Assembly (NCBI GenBank): GCA_020631735.1
Contig: CM036168.1
Coordinates: forward strand, 100,212,036 to 100,276,035
Direction of reading: 5' to 3'
Length of the DNA stretch: 64,000 nt
From: Saccharum officinarum
Lineage: Eukaryota; Streptophyta; Magnoliopsida; Poales; Poaceae
Shown: positions 1 through 12,741 of the stretch, piece after piece
How the letters are laid out: each line of letters opens with the position of its first letter
Numbering within the stretch: position 1 is the stretch's first letter
Notes under the pieces: generated by a model
Seen by the model: only the letters and a program-made list of their open reading frames with translations
The model's database searches: none
Told to the model about the DNA's origin: nothing
Made by a program: the position numbers and the translations under genes

Positions 1-866
1 CGGTCAACACGTTTGAACCGCGTCGTCCGGTAACGGCTAGCTGTGTACCCCTTCGCTATAAATAGAAGTTGTCCAGGGTTTGAGGGTAACTCTTGCACAT
101 TTTGAGACCTAGAGACATCCTTTGAGCTAGAGAACAACCCCTCCACTCATCTCTTTGCATAGTTACACATCTTGAGTGAGATTGAGTGAGATTCAAGTGC
201 ATTGCTTGAGAGTTGCATTCTAGAGGCACTTGATCTTCAAGTTGCTGCGGATTTCTTGTTACTCTTCCGTGTTTCCCGACACGGTAGACAGCTTGGAACA
301 GCGGAGGTGATTGAGCTCACAATTGAAGATTGTTGGAGCCCTCACCAAGTGTTGTAAGGGGTTCTTGATCCTTCCCCGTGGGAGTTCGCAAATTGGATAC
401 TCTAGTGGAGCTCGTGGCTTGGAGGATCTCCATCTTGTGTGCGGTTGTGCGGCGCCCGCCGAGGGCTCGACTTTTGATAGTCGATTAGCTCGCGAACCGA
501 CAAGTGGGTGTATCGCCACAACGGGGAGTAGCTTGCCGGGAAGCAAGTGAACCTCGGGATAAGTTCTTGTGTCATTCTCTTCCCGAGGATTTTTCTTGTG
601 TGATTGATTTATTGGTACTTCTCATCTCTACACGGCGGTATAATCACTCAAAGCTCTTCTCTCGTATTACTTCTTGTGTTCTAGCTTGTAGTTGTTGTTG
701 TGTTTATTGAATAGCCTTATACTAGACTTGTGTAGGTGGCTTGCTTAATTAGTTAGAGCTAGTGCTTTTGCTTCGCCACCTTTCGTACTAACTTGTGGTT
801 AAGTAATTCTTGTAGAAGTTTTAATTAGGCTATTCACCCCCCCTCTAGCCTATTTGGACCTTACAG
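1..866 (+). mobile_element. 3' part of a Copia/Sirevirus-type LTR
   Basis: The segment has LTR character. It has a TATA-like box (ctataaatag, 54-63), a long non-coding leader-like stretch without credible ORFs, and a C-run motif near its end (ttcacccccc at ~834) that closely resembles the 3' edge of the Sirevirus LTRs elsewhere in this window. The 5' edge lies outside the window, and the 3' edge at ~866 (ending in ca) is an estimate. No primer-binding site follows it, so it is a solo, 3' or truncated LTR rather than an intact 5' LTR. Confidence 0.55.
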
Positions 867-1390
867 GCGGCCATGGCGCCGGCGGCAGAGAAATCGCCCA
901 ATAGGGCCTCACCTTGACTCGAACCGAGGCATTGGTTCGTGTCCTGAGCAGAGGAAGAGGTGGCGGAGCGGGTGGAGAGGCGAATCGGAGAGAGGCGCGA
1001 CCGTTGAGTGGGAACGGCGGCGCGGAGGTTCGCGGCGGCGGTGATGGCACGGCAACCGCGAGCTGCTGCTGCTTCCTGAGCGAGGGAGGGGAGGAAGAGT
1101 GAGCGAGCGCGGACTGGTGCGGCGAGGCACGGGTGAAGGCGAGCGCGGCCGCGGGGCCCCCCGGCCGATGTCGACGGCATGCGGCTGCCACGCGGCGCCG
1201 AGCGCCTAAGCGCGGTCGGGACGGGCGCATCCGTGCGCGGGAGGAGGCGCGGGACGGGCGCGTCCGTGCGCGGGAGGAGGCGCGGTGCGGGCCTGGGCCT
1301 GGGCCGGGGAAGCCGCGCTGGGCCAGAAGGAGGAGCGCGGCGCGCGGGAGAAGGGTCGGGCCGGCTGCGCTGATGGGTCGAAAGGGAGGC
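867..1390. other. GC-rich segment of unknown origin between two LTR fragments
   Basis: Very GC- and CpG-rich DNA, open in several frames on both strands only because stop codons are rare in such composition. I recognise no protein family in any frame. It may be the internal or 5' part of the Ty3-type LTR that follows. Confidence 0.35.
1218..1283. repeat. 33-bp tandem duplication (2 units)
   Basis: Two adjacent 33-base units (1218-1250 and 1251-1283) beginning gggacgggcgc differ at a single position (A versus G). Confidence 0.85.
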
Positions 1391-1907
1391 GACGGCCCGG
1401 TAAGCAAAGAAAACATTTTTCAATTTTTGTTTTCAAATAAATTTCAAACAACAGCTTCAAATCAAATTTTGAGCAAGAAAATGACATTTTCTGGAAATGG
1501 CCCGAAAATAAAAGTTACTTAGAATTTAATTCTCTACAACTTTTATTAAGGGACCAACTCAAAATTCTGCATAGATTTTGAACTGGAATGTAAAAGCTAA
1601 ATATGAAGGGTTTTTTTTACCATTTTTAGGAATATTTTTAAAAGCAAAATTTGACAAAACTTTGAATACCAAAGTTGCTCCAAATTGCATGTGAAACAAT
1701 TCTAGATTCTTTACACTACCAAACAATCATGTTTATTAGCCTAACAAGCATAATCATTGCATTGTTCTTTTTAAACAAAAGATTGCAACATCAACATTTC
1801 AAGGTCACGTTTCAATCATTATTTCATGCAATGCTAATGAATGCATGACAATGATTATGCTCATGATTTGTAGGTGCTAAATGTATGCGTAAAATCGGGG
1901 TGTTACA
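1391..1907 (+). mobile_element. 3' end of a Ty3/Gypsy-type LTR
   Basis: An AT-rich non-coding stretch ends at 1907 in ggggtgttaca, the terminal motif typical of grass Ty3/Gypsy LTRs that begin tgtaacaccc. The matching 5' end is not visible upstream, so the fragment is truncated. The family is recalled from the end motif only. Confidence 0.45.
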
Positions 1908-2732
1908 GGTAGCGTCCCACTGGACAGACCTACCACTGGACCACAGGTCCATTCGCTAATAAATTAGTAAATATACACGTGCATTGCCATGAGGCACATA
2001 ACTTGTTGCATGGTTACTTGGATCTATTCAAGCCAATTATAATGAACTATCTTTGTTAGATCTAACCAAGCTTTGCCCAACATTATTTCAACTAAATCAA
2101 ATAAACTCTAAGGCTCATAACAAACAATAAGGACTAATCCATTATGGAAAAATGATTGGAGACTGACTCACCTTGAATATGCGTTTAGTTGTATTTATTT
2201 ATTGTGAGGTTAAGAAAGGTAAAATACAAGCTATAATCCCCTGTGCTGAGTTAGGCTTGATTGGCTAGGCACCACATGAGTAATGTGGTGCCGAGCCACC
2301 AACGAAGTTTTGCATCTCAAAAGAAGAGGTCGGACTAAGGGATCAAATAAGAGAGGTAAGGTAACGACCCTACGATGGACAGATATGGTGGAGAAAATGG
2401 CGACGAACCAAAATGAGGGCATGAGGAAGGGAGAAAAGTCTTCTTTAAATATTAAAAATTAGATGTATATATAGATTTGGGTACTTATATTAGCATGGCC
2501 CGTTGAACTGTGTGGCCCTGAGTGGTCGCAAATGCTATAATCGATTTAATTGTTCAACTCCTTTTTCTATTTATTATGAACGTGTTTGGTAGGGTACTAG
2601 ATTCTTCTAGAAATGTTTTGGATCCAAATTCTCTTGAGAAATGTTCTATAATGAATCATAATCCTTTTATGGAACTGTTTGGCTAGCTTGATAAAAATTC
2701 TTAAATCTAGAACTAGAATCAGGAGAAACCAA
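1908..2732. other. Intergenic, no gene seen
   Basis: No credible coding region, RNA gene or clear repeat. The duplicated block shared with the second contig begins inside it at 2107. Confidence 0.6.
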
Positions 2733-2885
2733 GGCCTTGTTCGGCTGGCTGGCTCCCAGCCAGCCAGCAGTGCTTTTCTCTCACACCAGTTCAGCACCAG
2801 CCACCAGCCACCAGCCAGCCAGCAGTATTTTTCTCTCACAATAAATCAGCCTCAGCCACCAGCCACCAGCCAGCCGAACGAGGCC
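2733..2885. mobile_element. Palindromic MITE, 153 bp (left copy)
   Basis: It starts ggccttgttcggct and ends agccgaacgaggcc, so the termini are inverted repeats. The interior is made of ccagccacc/ggctggctgg tracts that also fold back. The termini resemble common grass MITEs. I did not find a convincing target-site duplication, so the superfamily is left open. Confidence 0.7.
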
Positions 2886-3505
2886 CAAGTTTTGGTTGTT
2901 TCTATTGACTAGTACAAAATGAGTATCGGTAAGTAATTCTCTCCGAAATATTTCTCTCATTATGATGTTTGACAACGATTGTTGTGATTCTACCAAAAAT
3001 CTAAATGTTTCTTGCTACCATACGCATTATACGTGTACAACACAAAGCCTGCTTGATGTGTACCACCTTTTTCACCTCTAATTCGATAGTTGGGCTTGGG
3101 CCTCTACAGTATAGCCTCAGGGTCTTCGTATATAAGTGGGTTTCAGTTTAGAGGGAGAAGCTGTGCGTTATTGGGCCGATAGATAGGCGAGTGAGATCAA
3201 GCATAAGTCTCTTGAGAAACTAACAAAGGCACAGCTACGCCCTTGAAAGGGCTCATCTAACTTAGCTACATAAACCTTTCGACATATGCCGATGCCAATT
3301 CAAGAAAAAGAAGATTGAACCCACACACGGCCTAACCAACATGTTAAAATGTTATGTCCCTTTCTTTTGCTGACAAGGAGACACACTTTTTCTTTTCTAA
3401 AGAAGAAGAGAAACAACTTTTTATGACTTGCACGTTAAGATACCCACTCATAGTCGCATCTAAAGGAAAAAGAAAGGGGAAACCGAGAAAGAAGAGTAAT
3501 CCTTA
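2886..3505. other. Intergenic upstream of gene A (left copy)
   Basis: I see no gene or structured repeat here. It probably holds the distal promoter of the HESO1-like gene A. Confidence 0.4.
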
Positions 3506-3859
3506 GAGCAACTCCAACGGTTTTGCATTTTTTGTTTGACAAAAGATAGAGTTTGCCAACTCTCAAGTCAATATGGAGAGGAGAAAAAAAGGTTATCTCC
3601 AACGGTTTGGCAAAATTGACTTGCCAAAATCCAAAAAAGAAAACCCGGCGGCGCGGGAGGGAAGAGCGCACGCGGGAGTAGTGCGTGAGACGGAATGCCA
3701 AGCCGATCGCGAGCTTGCATATATGCCAATCCATCCCAGGATTTTGCCAAGTTAATAAAAATGCAAAGCCCATTTGCCAAACCGTTGGATAGGAGTTTTG
3801 TAGTCTTTTTTGCAAAAACAGGAATGCAAAGCCCATTTGCAAAACTGTTGGAGCTGCTC
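3506..3859. mobile_element. Tourist-type MITE, 354 bp, TSD TTA (left copy)
   Basis: Inverted termini gagcaactccaacgg and its imperfect complement (ending ggagctgctc) are flanked by TTA on both sides (3503-3505 and 3860-3862), as in PIF/Harbinger-related Tourist MITEs. Internal copies of the ccaacggttt motif make further fold-backs. It lies just upstream of the gene A leader, so it may sit in the proximal promoter. Confidence 0.7.
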
Positions 3860-4498
3860 TTACTGTACCCGCCTAGTTCATGCGCGTGCACCTGCAGAAA
3901 AAGAGGAGACCGGAGAGCCTGCGTTTATTTGCTGTTTTCCTTCGGTTCTCCCGTTCCACCTCGCCTGGCCCGAGAGACAGAGAGCAACACTATAGCAGCT
4001 CGATTCACGATTCGGCCGTTTTCTGCATCAACGGGGTCCCAACGGGGCCAGGCGACTGAACACGCCCTTGGCAACCGCCGCCGCCGCCGCCGTACTCCAG
4101 CTGCCCAGGTCTTCGTCCGACCCTTTGCCGGCGACGAGCACCCACCACACTAGGTATGCCCGCCCGCGCCCCTCTCTTGCCTTCCTTCTGTGTAAAACGG
4201 AGCACCCAAACCCTAATTTGAGCTATTTGGCTTTCTGTATTCCGATCTGATCTAATAAGTGTAAGTGTGTGCATGTATTATGCCTACTAACTTCGTTTTT
4301 GGCAAAAATTATCGGGTGTAGTACACCCCTGTCCTATATTGGTGGGTCCGCCCCTGCGAGGACATAAGAAATCACCTGTGTTCAGTGACGCGGTGCTTCT
4401 TTAGACTTTCAAGTTTTCACACAGTGTCCATGCGACATTAATTTCTGCTCCTTATTTTTATTTGAATGCATGCTACTTGATGGCTGCAGGATTTCAGC
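3860..4498 (+). other. Promoter/5' leader of gene A, with 5'UTR intron (left copy)
   Basis: A probable non-coding first exon ends at 4153 (actag then gtatgc). An intron of ~336 bases runs to an acceptor (ctgcag) just before the start codon at 4499. A telo-box-like aaaccctaa lies in the intron. The transcription start cannot be placed from sequence alone. Confidence 0.45.
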
Positions 4499-7400
4499 AT
4501 GGTTGATTCTGTTCATGACAACATTGTGCTGAACAAGTGTATCAAGGACATCCTTGCACTAATCAAACCAGTAGAGGATGATAGAAGCAAGCGGCTATCC
4601 ACAATTCAGGAGCTGGAAAACTGTATCCACTCTCTTGCATCTCTGTCAGGTAACTTATATATGTTTCTGTTGTGTTTAAAATTCCACCTGTGACCCTGAT
4701 ATTACTAGTTAAGGTGCAATGATGTCGCTTTTGACACTGAAGCATGAACATAATTTGCCTGCAGTACTGAAGATAAATGTTTTTCCCTGCATGTGCATGT
4801 TGTATTGTGGATTTTCATGGTAGATTACTGAAATAAATTTGATTATTTATAATATATATGTGGAAGTTAAATCACAATCTCTGTTGTGTTCATAAAGAGA
4901 TATTAAGTTATTTATCGACACAGTAATGAGCAAAATCTATATGTGGTAAGCATTGTTCAGTGAAGTCCACACCATGTTGCACACGAATAGTTTGAAAAAT
5001 ACTAATATGGAAACACATGAGGATTGATAAGCTTGTGAAATTTGTAACTCTAAAAGAATAGGTTATATTTGCATGAAATGTGGCAAACAATGATATTTCC
5101 ATTGCACAGCCTCTGTTGGCAATGGCATTCTACGAGTAGCCTATGGCAGTAGGTAACAGTTTGTTTTTTCATGCTACAGCGCAATAAGATCCTTACCGTT
5201 ACACAGTACTGGGCTAGATGGTGACAGTAGCAGGTGTTTGTATTGCTAGAATGGAGCTGCAAAAACATTAAATGATGGACTTAATAAGCTGAGAAGTTTC
5301 TTTCCCCGCTTTGTATTATTCTTAACCAACACATCAGTATTTGGGTTATCTTGATGATATAGGAAAAGTTCAATACATTTAATAACTGGAATGTTTTTAT
5401 GTCTCTCTTTAATGGATTTTATTAAAATTTTCCTTTAACAGGTGCTGCTGTCAAACCTTTTGGGTCCTTTGTATCAGATCTTTACTCAAAATCAGGCGAC
5501 TTAGATTTATCAGTTCAGCTCTGGAATGGTTCAAACCACCATATAAACAAGAGAAAGAAGCAGAATGTCTTGAGAGAAGTTAGGAAAGCTTTACTAAGTC
5601 GAGGTAGTCTTTGTTATATTGCTCTCAAGATACATAAACATGTATGCTTTACTGCACATTCAGCATCCATGAAATAGCTTTAGGCATCATGATATACTTG
5701 TGCTATCTTAGACTTTGTGGTAAAAGAGTGATATTTTTGTGCCATGGTTGCTTGATTCACTGGGATAGGAACCACCATTGGCATATCTCCATACAACAAC
5801 AACAACAAAGCCTTTTAGTCCCAAACAAGTTGGGGTAGGCTAGAGTTGAAACCCAACATGAGCCCATAGTCATGGTTCAGGCACGTCAATAGCTGCTTTC
5901 CAAGCACTCCTCTCCAAACAAAGATCTCTAGGTATATCCCAACCTTTCAAATCTCTTTTTATTGCCTCCCCCACGTCAGCTTCGGTCTTCCTCTACCTCT
6001 CCTCACATTGATATCTCGACTTATGACTCCACAATGCACTGGTGCCTCTGAAGGTCTCCTTTGGACATGGCCAAACCACCTCAACCGATGTTGAACAAGC
6101 TTTTCTTCAATTGGTGCTACCATTGGCATATCTCCATAACTATTACAAATCTTTCTCATTTACACTTGGTTTTATTGCTTTTATTTCTTCAGGTGTTACT
6201 GGATACATGCAGTTCATTCCACATGCAAGAGTTCCAGTCCTTCAATATGTCAGCAACCGCTTTGGCATCTCCTGTGATATATCAATTGACAATTTTGCTG
6301 GTCAGATTAAGTCCAAAATCTTCTACTGGATCAATACTTTAGATGAGCGGTTTGGTGATATGGTTTTGCTGGTATGATCTAGTTAGCCAAGAGTTTTTGC
6401 TGCCACAGTTTTTGTTGGTAACTTGAATGTTCAGCATCATCTTTCCTTCCAGATCAAGGAATGGGCAAAAGCTCAAAACATTAACGATCCAAAGAGTGGG
6501 TCCCTCAACTCTTATTCACTTTGCCTACTTGTCCTCTTTCATTTTCAGGTGTTATTTCTTATACTTAAGTATTTCTCTATGCGTTCTGACTCATTTATGG
6601 TTTCACTAAATTCCTTACCCTTAATTCCTTATGCTCTTTGTGTTGGATTTTTTAGACATCCGAGCCACCAATTCTACCACCTCTGAATGAGATTTATGAA
6701 GGGAACATTGCAGGAGATGTTACAGGTCAAATGAAATTTTCTTTATGTCCGGTGATTGTCTCGAATGTTAGTACCTAGTTTTTAACTCAATACATTCACA
6801 TGCAGAAGCGGCACTTTATAACGAGCAACATCTTGATGAGGTTTGTGCTGCAAATATAGCAAGATTTAGACTCCAGAACAAGGACCGAAGAAATGAAACT
6901 TCTATTTGTCGTCTGCTTGGAACTTTTTTTCAAAAGGTACTGAACATTGAGATCCCACTTTTGATGACTCATGACTGAGACATTTTGTGATTATTGTGGG
7001 CACTACCTTTTGCTATTCGCATCTTGGTAAAATATGAATTCATGTTTGTTGATGCTTTACCTTTTATCTCTATTAGTCCAATTGACTTATTTGCCAAGTC
7101 CATCTAGGGTCCATTTTAAGCTCGTTACCATTATTAGCTTGATGAAGGGTTGAATAATAGTGTTCTCTTTGGGGTGAGCTTGGGAGGATAAAAAAGCTTA
7201 TAGTTTGATTTGTTACCGTTGGAACATTTTTTGTTCAACCTGGGTCTTGTTTTGTACTATAGTGGTTATCAATGCCGCTTTACATTATGTTCTTCAATTC
7301 TCGTTGACTTCTGTACACTCTTGGACCTGGTGGATTAAAGCCTTGGATTATTGCAACACCCTGTCTCTGAATAAAATTTGAGTAATTCATTGAATATCTT

Positions 7401-8732
7401 TTATAGCTATAACACAATTTTTGTTATAATTGGTTTGATTCCCCTATGCCAGCGAGATTCTTCAACATAACATAGCGCAACAGCCTGTTGCAAGCTAGCT
7501 GCCCTATATTTGCCCCATGAGGTTATTGGTTTAAAATTTTAAGTCCACCAAGCGAACTTTTAAGTTTGTACTAACCCATGAATTCCACTGATCTTTTTAG
7601 GGAATAACACTGACATAATTGGGGTATTATATTTATCTGGGTAGCAAAAGTATACAACCGTTCAAATGTCAAAATGCATTGCAGCATTAATTTATTTATT
7701 AACCCAAGAGAAAGAAACTTGGATGGTTATCATGCCCTGACCGGTGCTTTCATTACTTGCAGTTTGCTCGTATCAATGCCTTTACGGATAATGTCATATC
7801 AACTTACTCAGGCCAGATTGGGCGAATCCAGGACGACCCAAGTTGGATGACGAAATCTTACCATTTATTTGTAAGAATGCCTGTGCATTTGGTAGTTGCT
7901 GCTTATCTTAATTTTATCCTATGCACTTAAACTTACATCCCATCTCTTTGCCATCTTTTGTTTAGGTTGAAGATCCAGTAGAGAGACCTGATAATGCCGC
8001 TAGAGCAGTTAGTATGAAAGGCCTTGACCGCATTGCTAGTGCATTCAATGATGCTTGTCACAAGTTTAACTCCCTGGAACATATTGACCGGAATGAGTTA
8101 TTGGCGCTGTTGTGTACCCCTATTGTTGGCTTGAAACTTGGTGGGAAAGTCACAGCAAACTCTTACCCAAAAACTCCTCAAAGGAATAATCAGCATACCA
8201 GAACTGGAGGACGGGCAGGGCGTGATCAAAGTCAAGCACCCAGAGCCAGAGGGTTTGCTGGAATCAGATCCGTCCATAAAGACACACTAGCGAATACTAC
8301 AGCACATGAAACAGCAGCACAGTATCGCAACCATCTGCAGGCTACAACTGTTCGACAAACAGCCATACCATACCCCGGCCGTAATCCACAAACTCATACT
8401 ACAGTGCATCAGACAACGCCTTACCAGAATCATACTGTTCCACAGGTGCATCCTACTTGGCCCAAACAGCTGAACCGTACCAGAATCATAATCAGCAGGT
8501 TTATGCTACTGGGTTGCAAACAGGGCCATACCAAAGCCATAATCAGGTATATGCTCCAAGATTCCAAACAGGACCATATGAGAGTAGTCACCATCAGGTT
8601 TATAGAGCAGGGTTGCAACCCGGAGGAACATACCAGATCCACAATCAACAGGCGTATAATGCAGGGTTCCAAACCGACGGTCCGCACCAGAATCAGCAGC
8701 GGCGAAAGGGATACACATCTGAAAGCATCTAG
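4499..8732 (+). pseudogene. HESO1: Gene A, HESO1-like terminal nucleotidyltransferase; frameshifted left copy
   Basis: Same gene as 30248-34483, read in the left contig. Coding exons: 4499-4649, 5442-5603, 6193-6371, 6453-6548, 6656-6725, 6806-6936, 7763-7870 and 7966-8732, all with GT-AG junctions. Exons 1-7 are identical in structure to the right copy and encode the catalytic Gly-Ser and Asp-Leu-Asp motif. Exon 8 lacks one C in a C-run near 8462 (three C's here, four in the right copy), which shifts the frame through the rest of the C-terminal repeat region. Because this contig end has many homopolymer indels, I take the frameshift to be a sequencing error rather than a real lesion. The exon then runs into the retrotransposon LTR at 8720. 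Confidence 0.75.
5794..6118 (-). mobile_element. 5'-truncated L1 LINE insertion in intron 2 of gene A (left copy)
   Basis: Read on the minus strand it encodes the C-terminal tail of a plant L1 reverse-transcriptase ORF (VAPIEEKLVQHRLRWFGH, then GRGRPKLTW). A short leader and a (ttg)n tail follow (caacaacaacaac on plus). It is flanked by a perfect 20-bp target duplication, accattggcatatctccata, at 5774-5793 and 6119-6138. The left copy has one C fewer than the right in the C-run near 5970, breaking the tail ORF. Confidence 0.88.
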
Positions 8733-10327
8733 GCCCCGAGGTTTGGTTTCGGCAATTGATGACAACGCTTTATTACCCTGACTAACGTGTGTTTTGCAGA
8801 AACTTTGGTAAGTTAGGTCATGGAGGTTTTAACTGCTTTGGGCACCATGGTATTCATGCCCCTTGATGGAAATCGTTTCGGTTTTCAAAAGAGTGACGTC
8901 AAGATTAAGGACGGTTAGTTCCGGATGTCGAGGTGTTGAGAGACATTTGGAATAGTCGTTAGGATCTTCGTTTTTCTCTTTTGGCCGTACTATAAAGGGG
9001 GGCATGAGCGGGTAGCTTGACCTAGGCGAGTCCTATGTTTAGGTGTGGTGCACACTTGTTAAACTTGGCGCTAGGCAGCTCTAGAATAGCTCAAAGTTCA
9101 GTTGGAAGCAACTTGGTTCAAGTTGTGAAGCGTTTCAGAGAGTTTCGAGTCGTTTTCCCTTGACCGGACGCGGTCCTCGGCATGACCGGACGCGTCCGGT
9201 CAGTTCAGTTCCGCGGCTAGGGTTTCAGCTCTGAACACCGGATGCGGTCCTCGCGAGGACCGGACGCGGTGGTCAGAAGTCAACACGTGTCCCTTGAGGG
9301 AAACACCCGATCGGGCGCGACCTGGGTGTGATCGGCGCGTCCGGTCATAGTCCAGTAAGGTCCAGAGACGACCGGACGCGTCCGGTCATCACCGATCGGA
9401 CGCGGCTGCGCGTCCGGTGCGAGTACAGTATGCTCCCTGCACGATCGGACGCGTCCGGTCACCTCTGACCGGTGCGTTCGGTCACTCAGCTGTTTTTCGG
9501 ATTTCGACCGTTACGAGCGACCGGCGCGTCCGGTCAGTTCAACCGGCGCGTCCGGTCAGCTCGTGTTTTGCTGAGTCAACAGGTAACGGTTCGTTTTGTT
9601 TGTGGGGTGTATAAATACATCCCCACCACCTCTTTTAGAGGTCTCTTGCTCATTTGATCAGCTGATAAACACCTTTGGAGTGCAAGGGAGTGCAAGAGCA
9701 CTAGTGAGGATAGAGATTTGAGAATCAAAGCTTGAGAGTTCCTCACTAGCGATTAGAGAGTAGCAAGTGTGCATCCACTTTCTCATTTGTGCTCATAGTG
9801 GTCAAGTGAGAGTTCTAGCTTGTTACTCTTGGTGATCGCCATCACCTAGACGGTTTGGTGGTGATTGGGAGTTCGGTGATCATCCGGCGGAGCTTGTGGA
9901 TGACCCAACTCATCTTGTGAGCGGTTGTGGGTGATTCACCGCGACGGAGTGTCAAAGAATCAACCCGTAGAGAGCACTGGATCCTTGCGCGGATCAAGGG
10001 GGAGCTACACCCTTGCGCGAGTGCTCCAACGAGGACTAGTGGGGAGTGGCGACTCTTCGATACCTCGGAAAAACATCGCCGTGTTCCTTGCCCCTTTACT
10101 TTCAAGCATTTACATTCTCGTATTTCCTTTCATTGCTTGTTTACATTCCTAGATTTGCCATGCTAGACTAGGATTGGAAACTAGGGTGCAAAACTTTGTA
10201 TCGGTAGACTCTCTAGGAACATAAGTAGACACTAGGGGTGAATTCCGGCTTGTAGAATTTATTTCTTGCATTTAATTTTTTAGAAAAGCCCAATTCACCC
10301 CCCCTCTTGGGCATCTTGATCCTTTCA
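8720..10327 (+). repeat. 5' LTR of Sirevirus-like element (left copy)
   Basis: 1608 bp, beginning tgaaagcatc and ending gatcctttca. It contains the palindrome-rich U3 region (~9160-9560) and a TATA box (tataaata, 9610-9617). Confidence 0.93.
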
Positions 10328-10381
10328 ATTGGTATCGGAGCCGTGTTGCTCTATTTTTTGGGCTTTACCGCCTAGAGCAAG

Positions 10382-12741
10382 ATGTCTAATGGGGAAGGAC
10401 CACCTCCCACTTTTGAGGGAGACGATTTTCCATATTGGAAAATTCGTATGGAGGCGTACCTCGAAGCCATAGATGTTGGGTGCCTTAGAGCCGCAACCGA
10501 AGGGCTTCCCCCCATAAGGGATTCCGCTAACCCAAGTGGTGACGAGGAGAAGTACGACCGGTGGAATGCAAAAGCCAAAAATGCACTCTACGGGGCTTAG
10601 GCAAAGATATCTTCAATCGTGTGCGTAATGCAAAGAACGCTCATGAATTGTGGGAAAATCTTTGTGCTCTCCATGAGGGAACTAAGAGTGAGCGTGAGGA
10701 ACGCTATCACATAGCTTTAAAGAAAATTAATTCTTTTGAGATGCTTCCCAAAGAAAGTGCTAATGACATGTACACTAGCTTGAATGTTCTTGTAGAGGAC
10801 CTCAATGCTCTTGGGCTCACCAAAATGAGCCAATCGGATGTTGCAAGGAAAATCTTGAGTGTGCTTCCCGTTGAGAAGTATGGACACATTGTCACCGTGC
10901 TTCACCAAAGTGATCTTTCCACCGCAACACCGACTCAAGTTTTAGGGAAAATCAATGCTCATGAGATGTACATGCATATCATTTCGGAAGAGGGCTCTTC
11001 ATCTTCCAAGAAGAAAGACTTGGCCTTCAAAGCTAGTCATGACAAGAAGAAGAAGAAGGGCTAAGCCATGATGATGCAAGAAAGCTCAAGTGAAAGTGAT
11101 GTTGATGATGAATCACTTGCACTCATGGTGAGAAAGACCACCAAGATGCTAAAGAAGCTCAACAAGAGTGGCATCAAGTTCGATGGCAAGAAGAAGAAAT
11201 TCTTCACAAGTAGCAAGAGAAAGCCAATCTCGGAGATGGATTGCTACAATTATGGTGAACTTGGCCACCTAGCTCATCAATGCCCTAGACCACCAAAAGA
11301 CAAGTACAAGAACAAGAACAAGGGCAAGAGAAATGATTCAAGTGATGAAGAAGAAGAGAAGAAGAAGAACAAGCCATACAAGAAGAAGGATGGCAAGAAG
11401 AAGGAGTTCCACAAGAAGAAGAAGGGAGGAAAGGCATACATTGTTGGTGATTGGCTCACCGACATTGAATCATCTTGTGAGTCCTCCGAAGATGAGAGCG
11501 ATGATGAGAAAGAGAAGGTTGCCGCATTTGTGATGGGGCCATCATCTTCACCAACATCTTCATCACCACCTTCACCGCCTCCTTCACCATCATCGTCCAC
11601 TACTCACCTATGCCTTATGGCCAAGGGTGAACGAAAGGTACAAAACCATGATAGTGATGATGATGATGATAGTGATAGTGATGATGAATATGACTCACCT
11701 TCTTATGATGAACTTGTAAAATTGCTAAACAAATACACTAAAATCATAAGAAGGACTAGAAGTGAAAATGATGATCTTCAAAATGAAAATGAATCACTCT
11801 CATCCAAGCTTGAAAATATTCAAAAGACTAGTGGTGAGCTTAAAGTTCAAAATAAAGTGATGTCTTCCACTCTCAAGGAGCTCAAAACCTCTAATAAAGA
11901 GCTTAAAGATCAACATGATAAACTTGAGAAGAAGCATGATGAGCTCATCACTAGACATAATTCTCTAAAGGACAAATACACCACATTAAAAATTGATTAT
12001 GATAGTCTTGTGGTTGCTAATGAACTTGCTCTTGAGACACATGATGCTACTAACCATGTTGTTAAGTGTGATATAGCTACATCATGTGATGACTTGATCA
12101 TTGAAAGCATTGAGCAAGGTTCTAGTAGCAAAGGCAAGAGTGTGGTTGAGTCAAGCAACCATGATGATTATGCCAAGATTAAGAGTGAGAATGAGAAGCT
12201 TGCAAATGAGAACAAGAAGCTAAAAGGTTTGATGGCTCTTGAGAAGCAACCAACAAATGAGTCACTCATTGAAGAAAACAAAAAGCTCAAGCAAGAAAAA
12301 GAGCATCTCAAGACCGGCCTAAGCAAGTTCACAAGAGGCCAACATTTACAAAGTGAGCTCCTCATGAACACCGTAATGAAGATGGATAGAAGTGGTATTG
12401 GGTACTTGGCAAATCAAGAGAAGAAAGCAAAAGCTCAACAACAACAAAGCAAGTCAAAGCCCAAGCCAAAGAGATGTGTTGAGTGTGGTCAAGAAGGTCA
12501 CTTTGCTCACGAATGCAAAACTCCACCACCACAACCCTTGCCCAAGCACGCTAGACCTTTCGCTTTCAATGCTCATTATATGCTAAGAAAAGATTCAAAT
12601 AGAAAGATGAAAGTCATGTTTTTGGGTCCCCCAAACAAGAATAGGCCAAAGAAAATATGGGTTGCCAAATCACTTGTGGATAAAGTCAAGGGCCCCTCTC
12701 AAGTTTGGGTCCCTAAAAAAAGCTTGATCTCTTGTGTGTAG
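10382..12741 (+). pseudogene. gag: gag region of the Sirevirus-like element (left copy, frameshifted)
   Basis: Matches 36133-38493. One C is missing near 10590, splitting the first gag segment into two frames. The stretch from 11068 to 12741 is open and encodes the same 557 residues as the right copy, including the two zinc-knuckle sequences and long coiled-coil stretches. In-frame stop codons separate it from the first gag segment (11062-11064) and from pol (12739-12741), as in the right copy. Confidence 0.85.

Noticed and set aside
845..1423. Long minus-strand and plus-strand ORFs in the GC-rich block
   Set aside because: Overlapping open frames on both strands reflect GC content; the predicted peptides are Arg/Pro/Ala-rich without any recognisable domain.
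3435..3891. Minus-strand ORF of 107-135 residues
   Set aside because: It lies inside the TTA-flanked MITE and mirrors its inverted repeats.
6042..6377. ORF starting in the LINE and running through exon 3 of gene A
   Set aside because: It only stays open because the intron end and exon share a frame; splice sites at 6192/6193 and 6371/6372 and the match to gene B define the real exon.
8430..8765. Minus-strand ORF opposite exon 8 of gene A
   Set aside because: Antisense shadow of the repetitive Gln/Tyr-coding region; the sense strand has the conserved gene.
9160..9560. CRISPR-like array from regularly recurring gcgtccggtca units
   Set aside because: Units are variable, in both orientations, without constant spacing or unique spacers, and lie in a plant LTR promoter.
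11277..11600. Minus-strand Ser/Phe-rich ORF within gag
   Set aside because: Shadow of the Lys/Glu-rich gaa/aag tract of gag.
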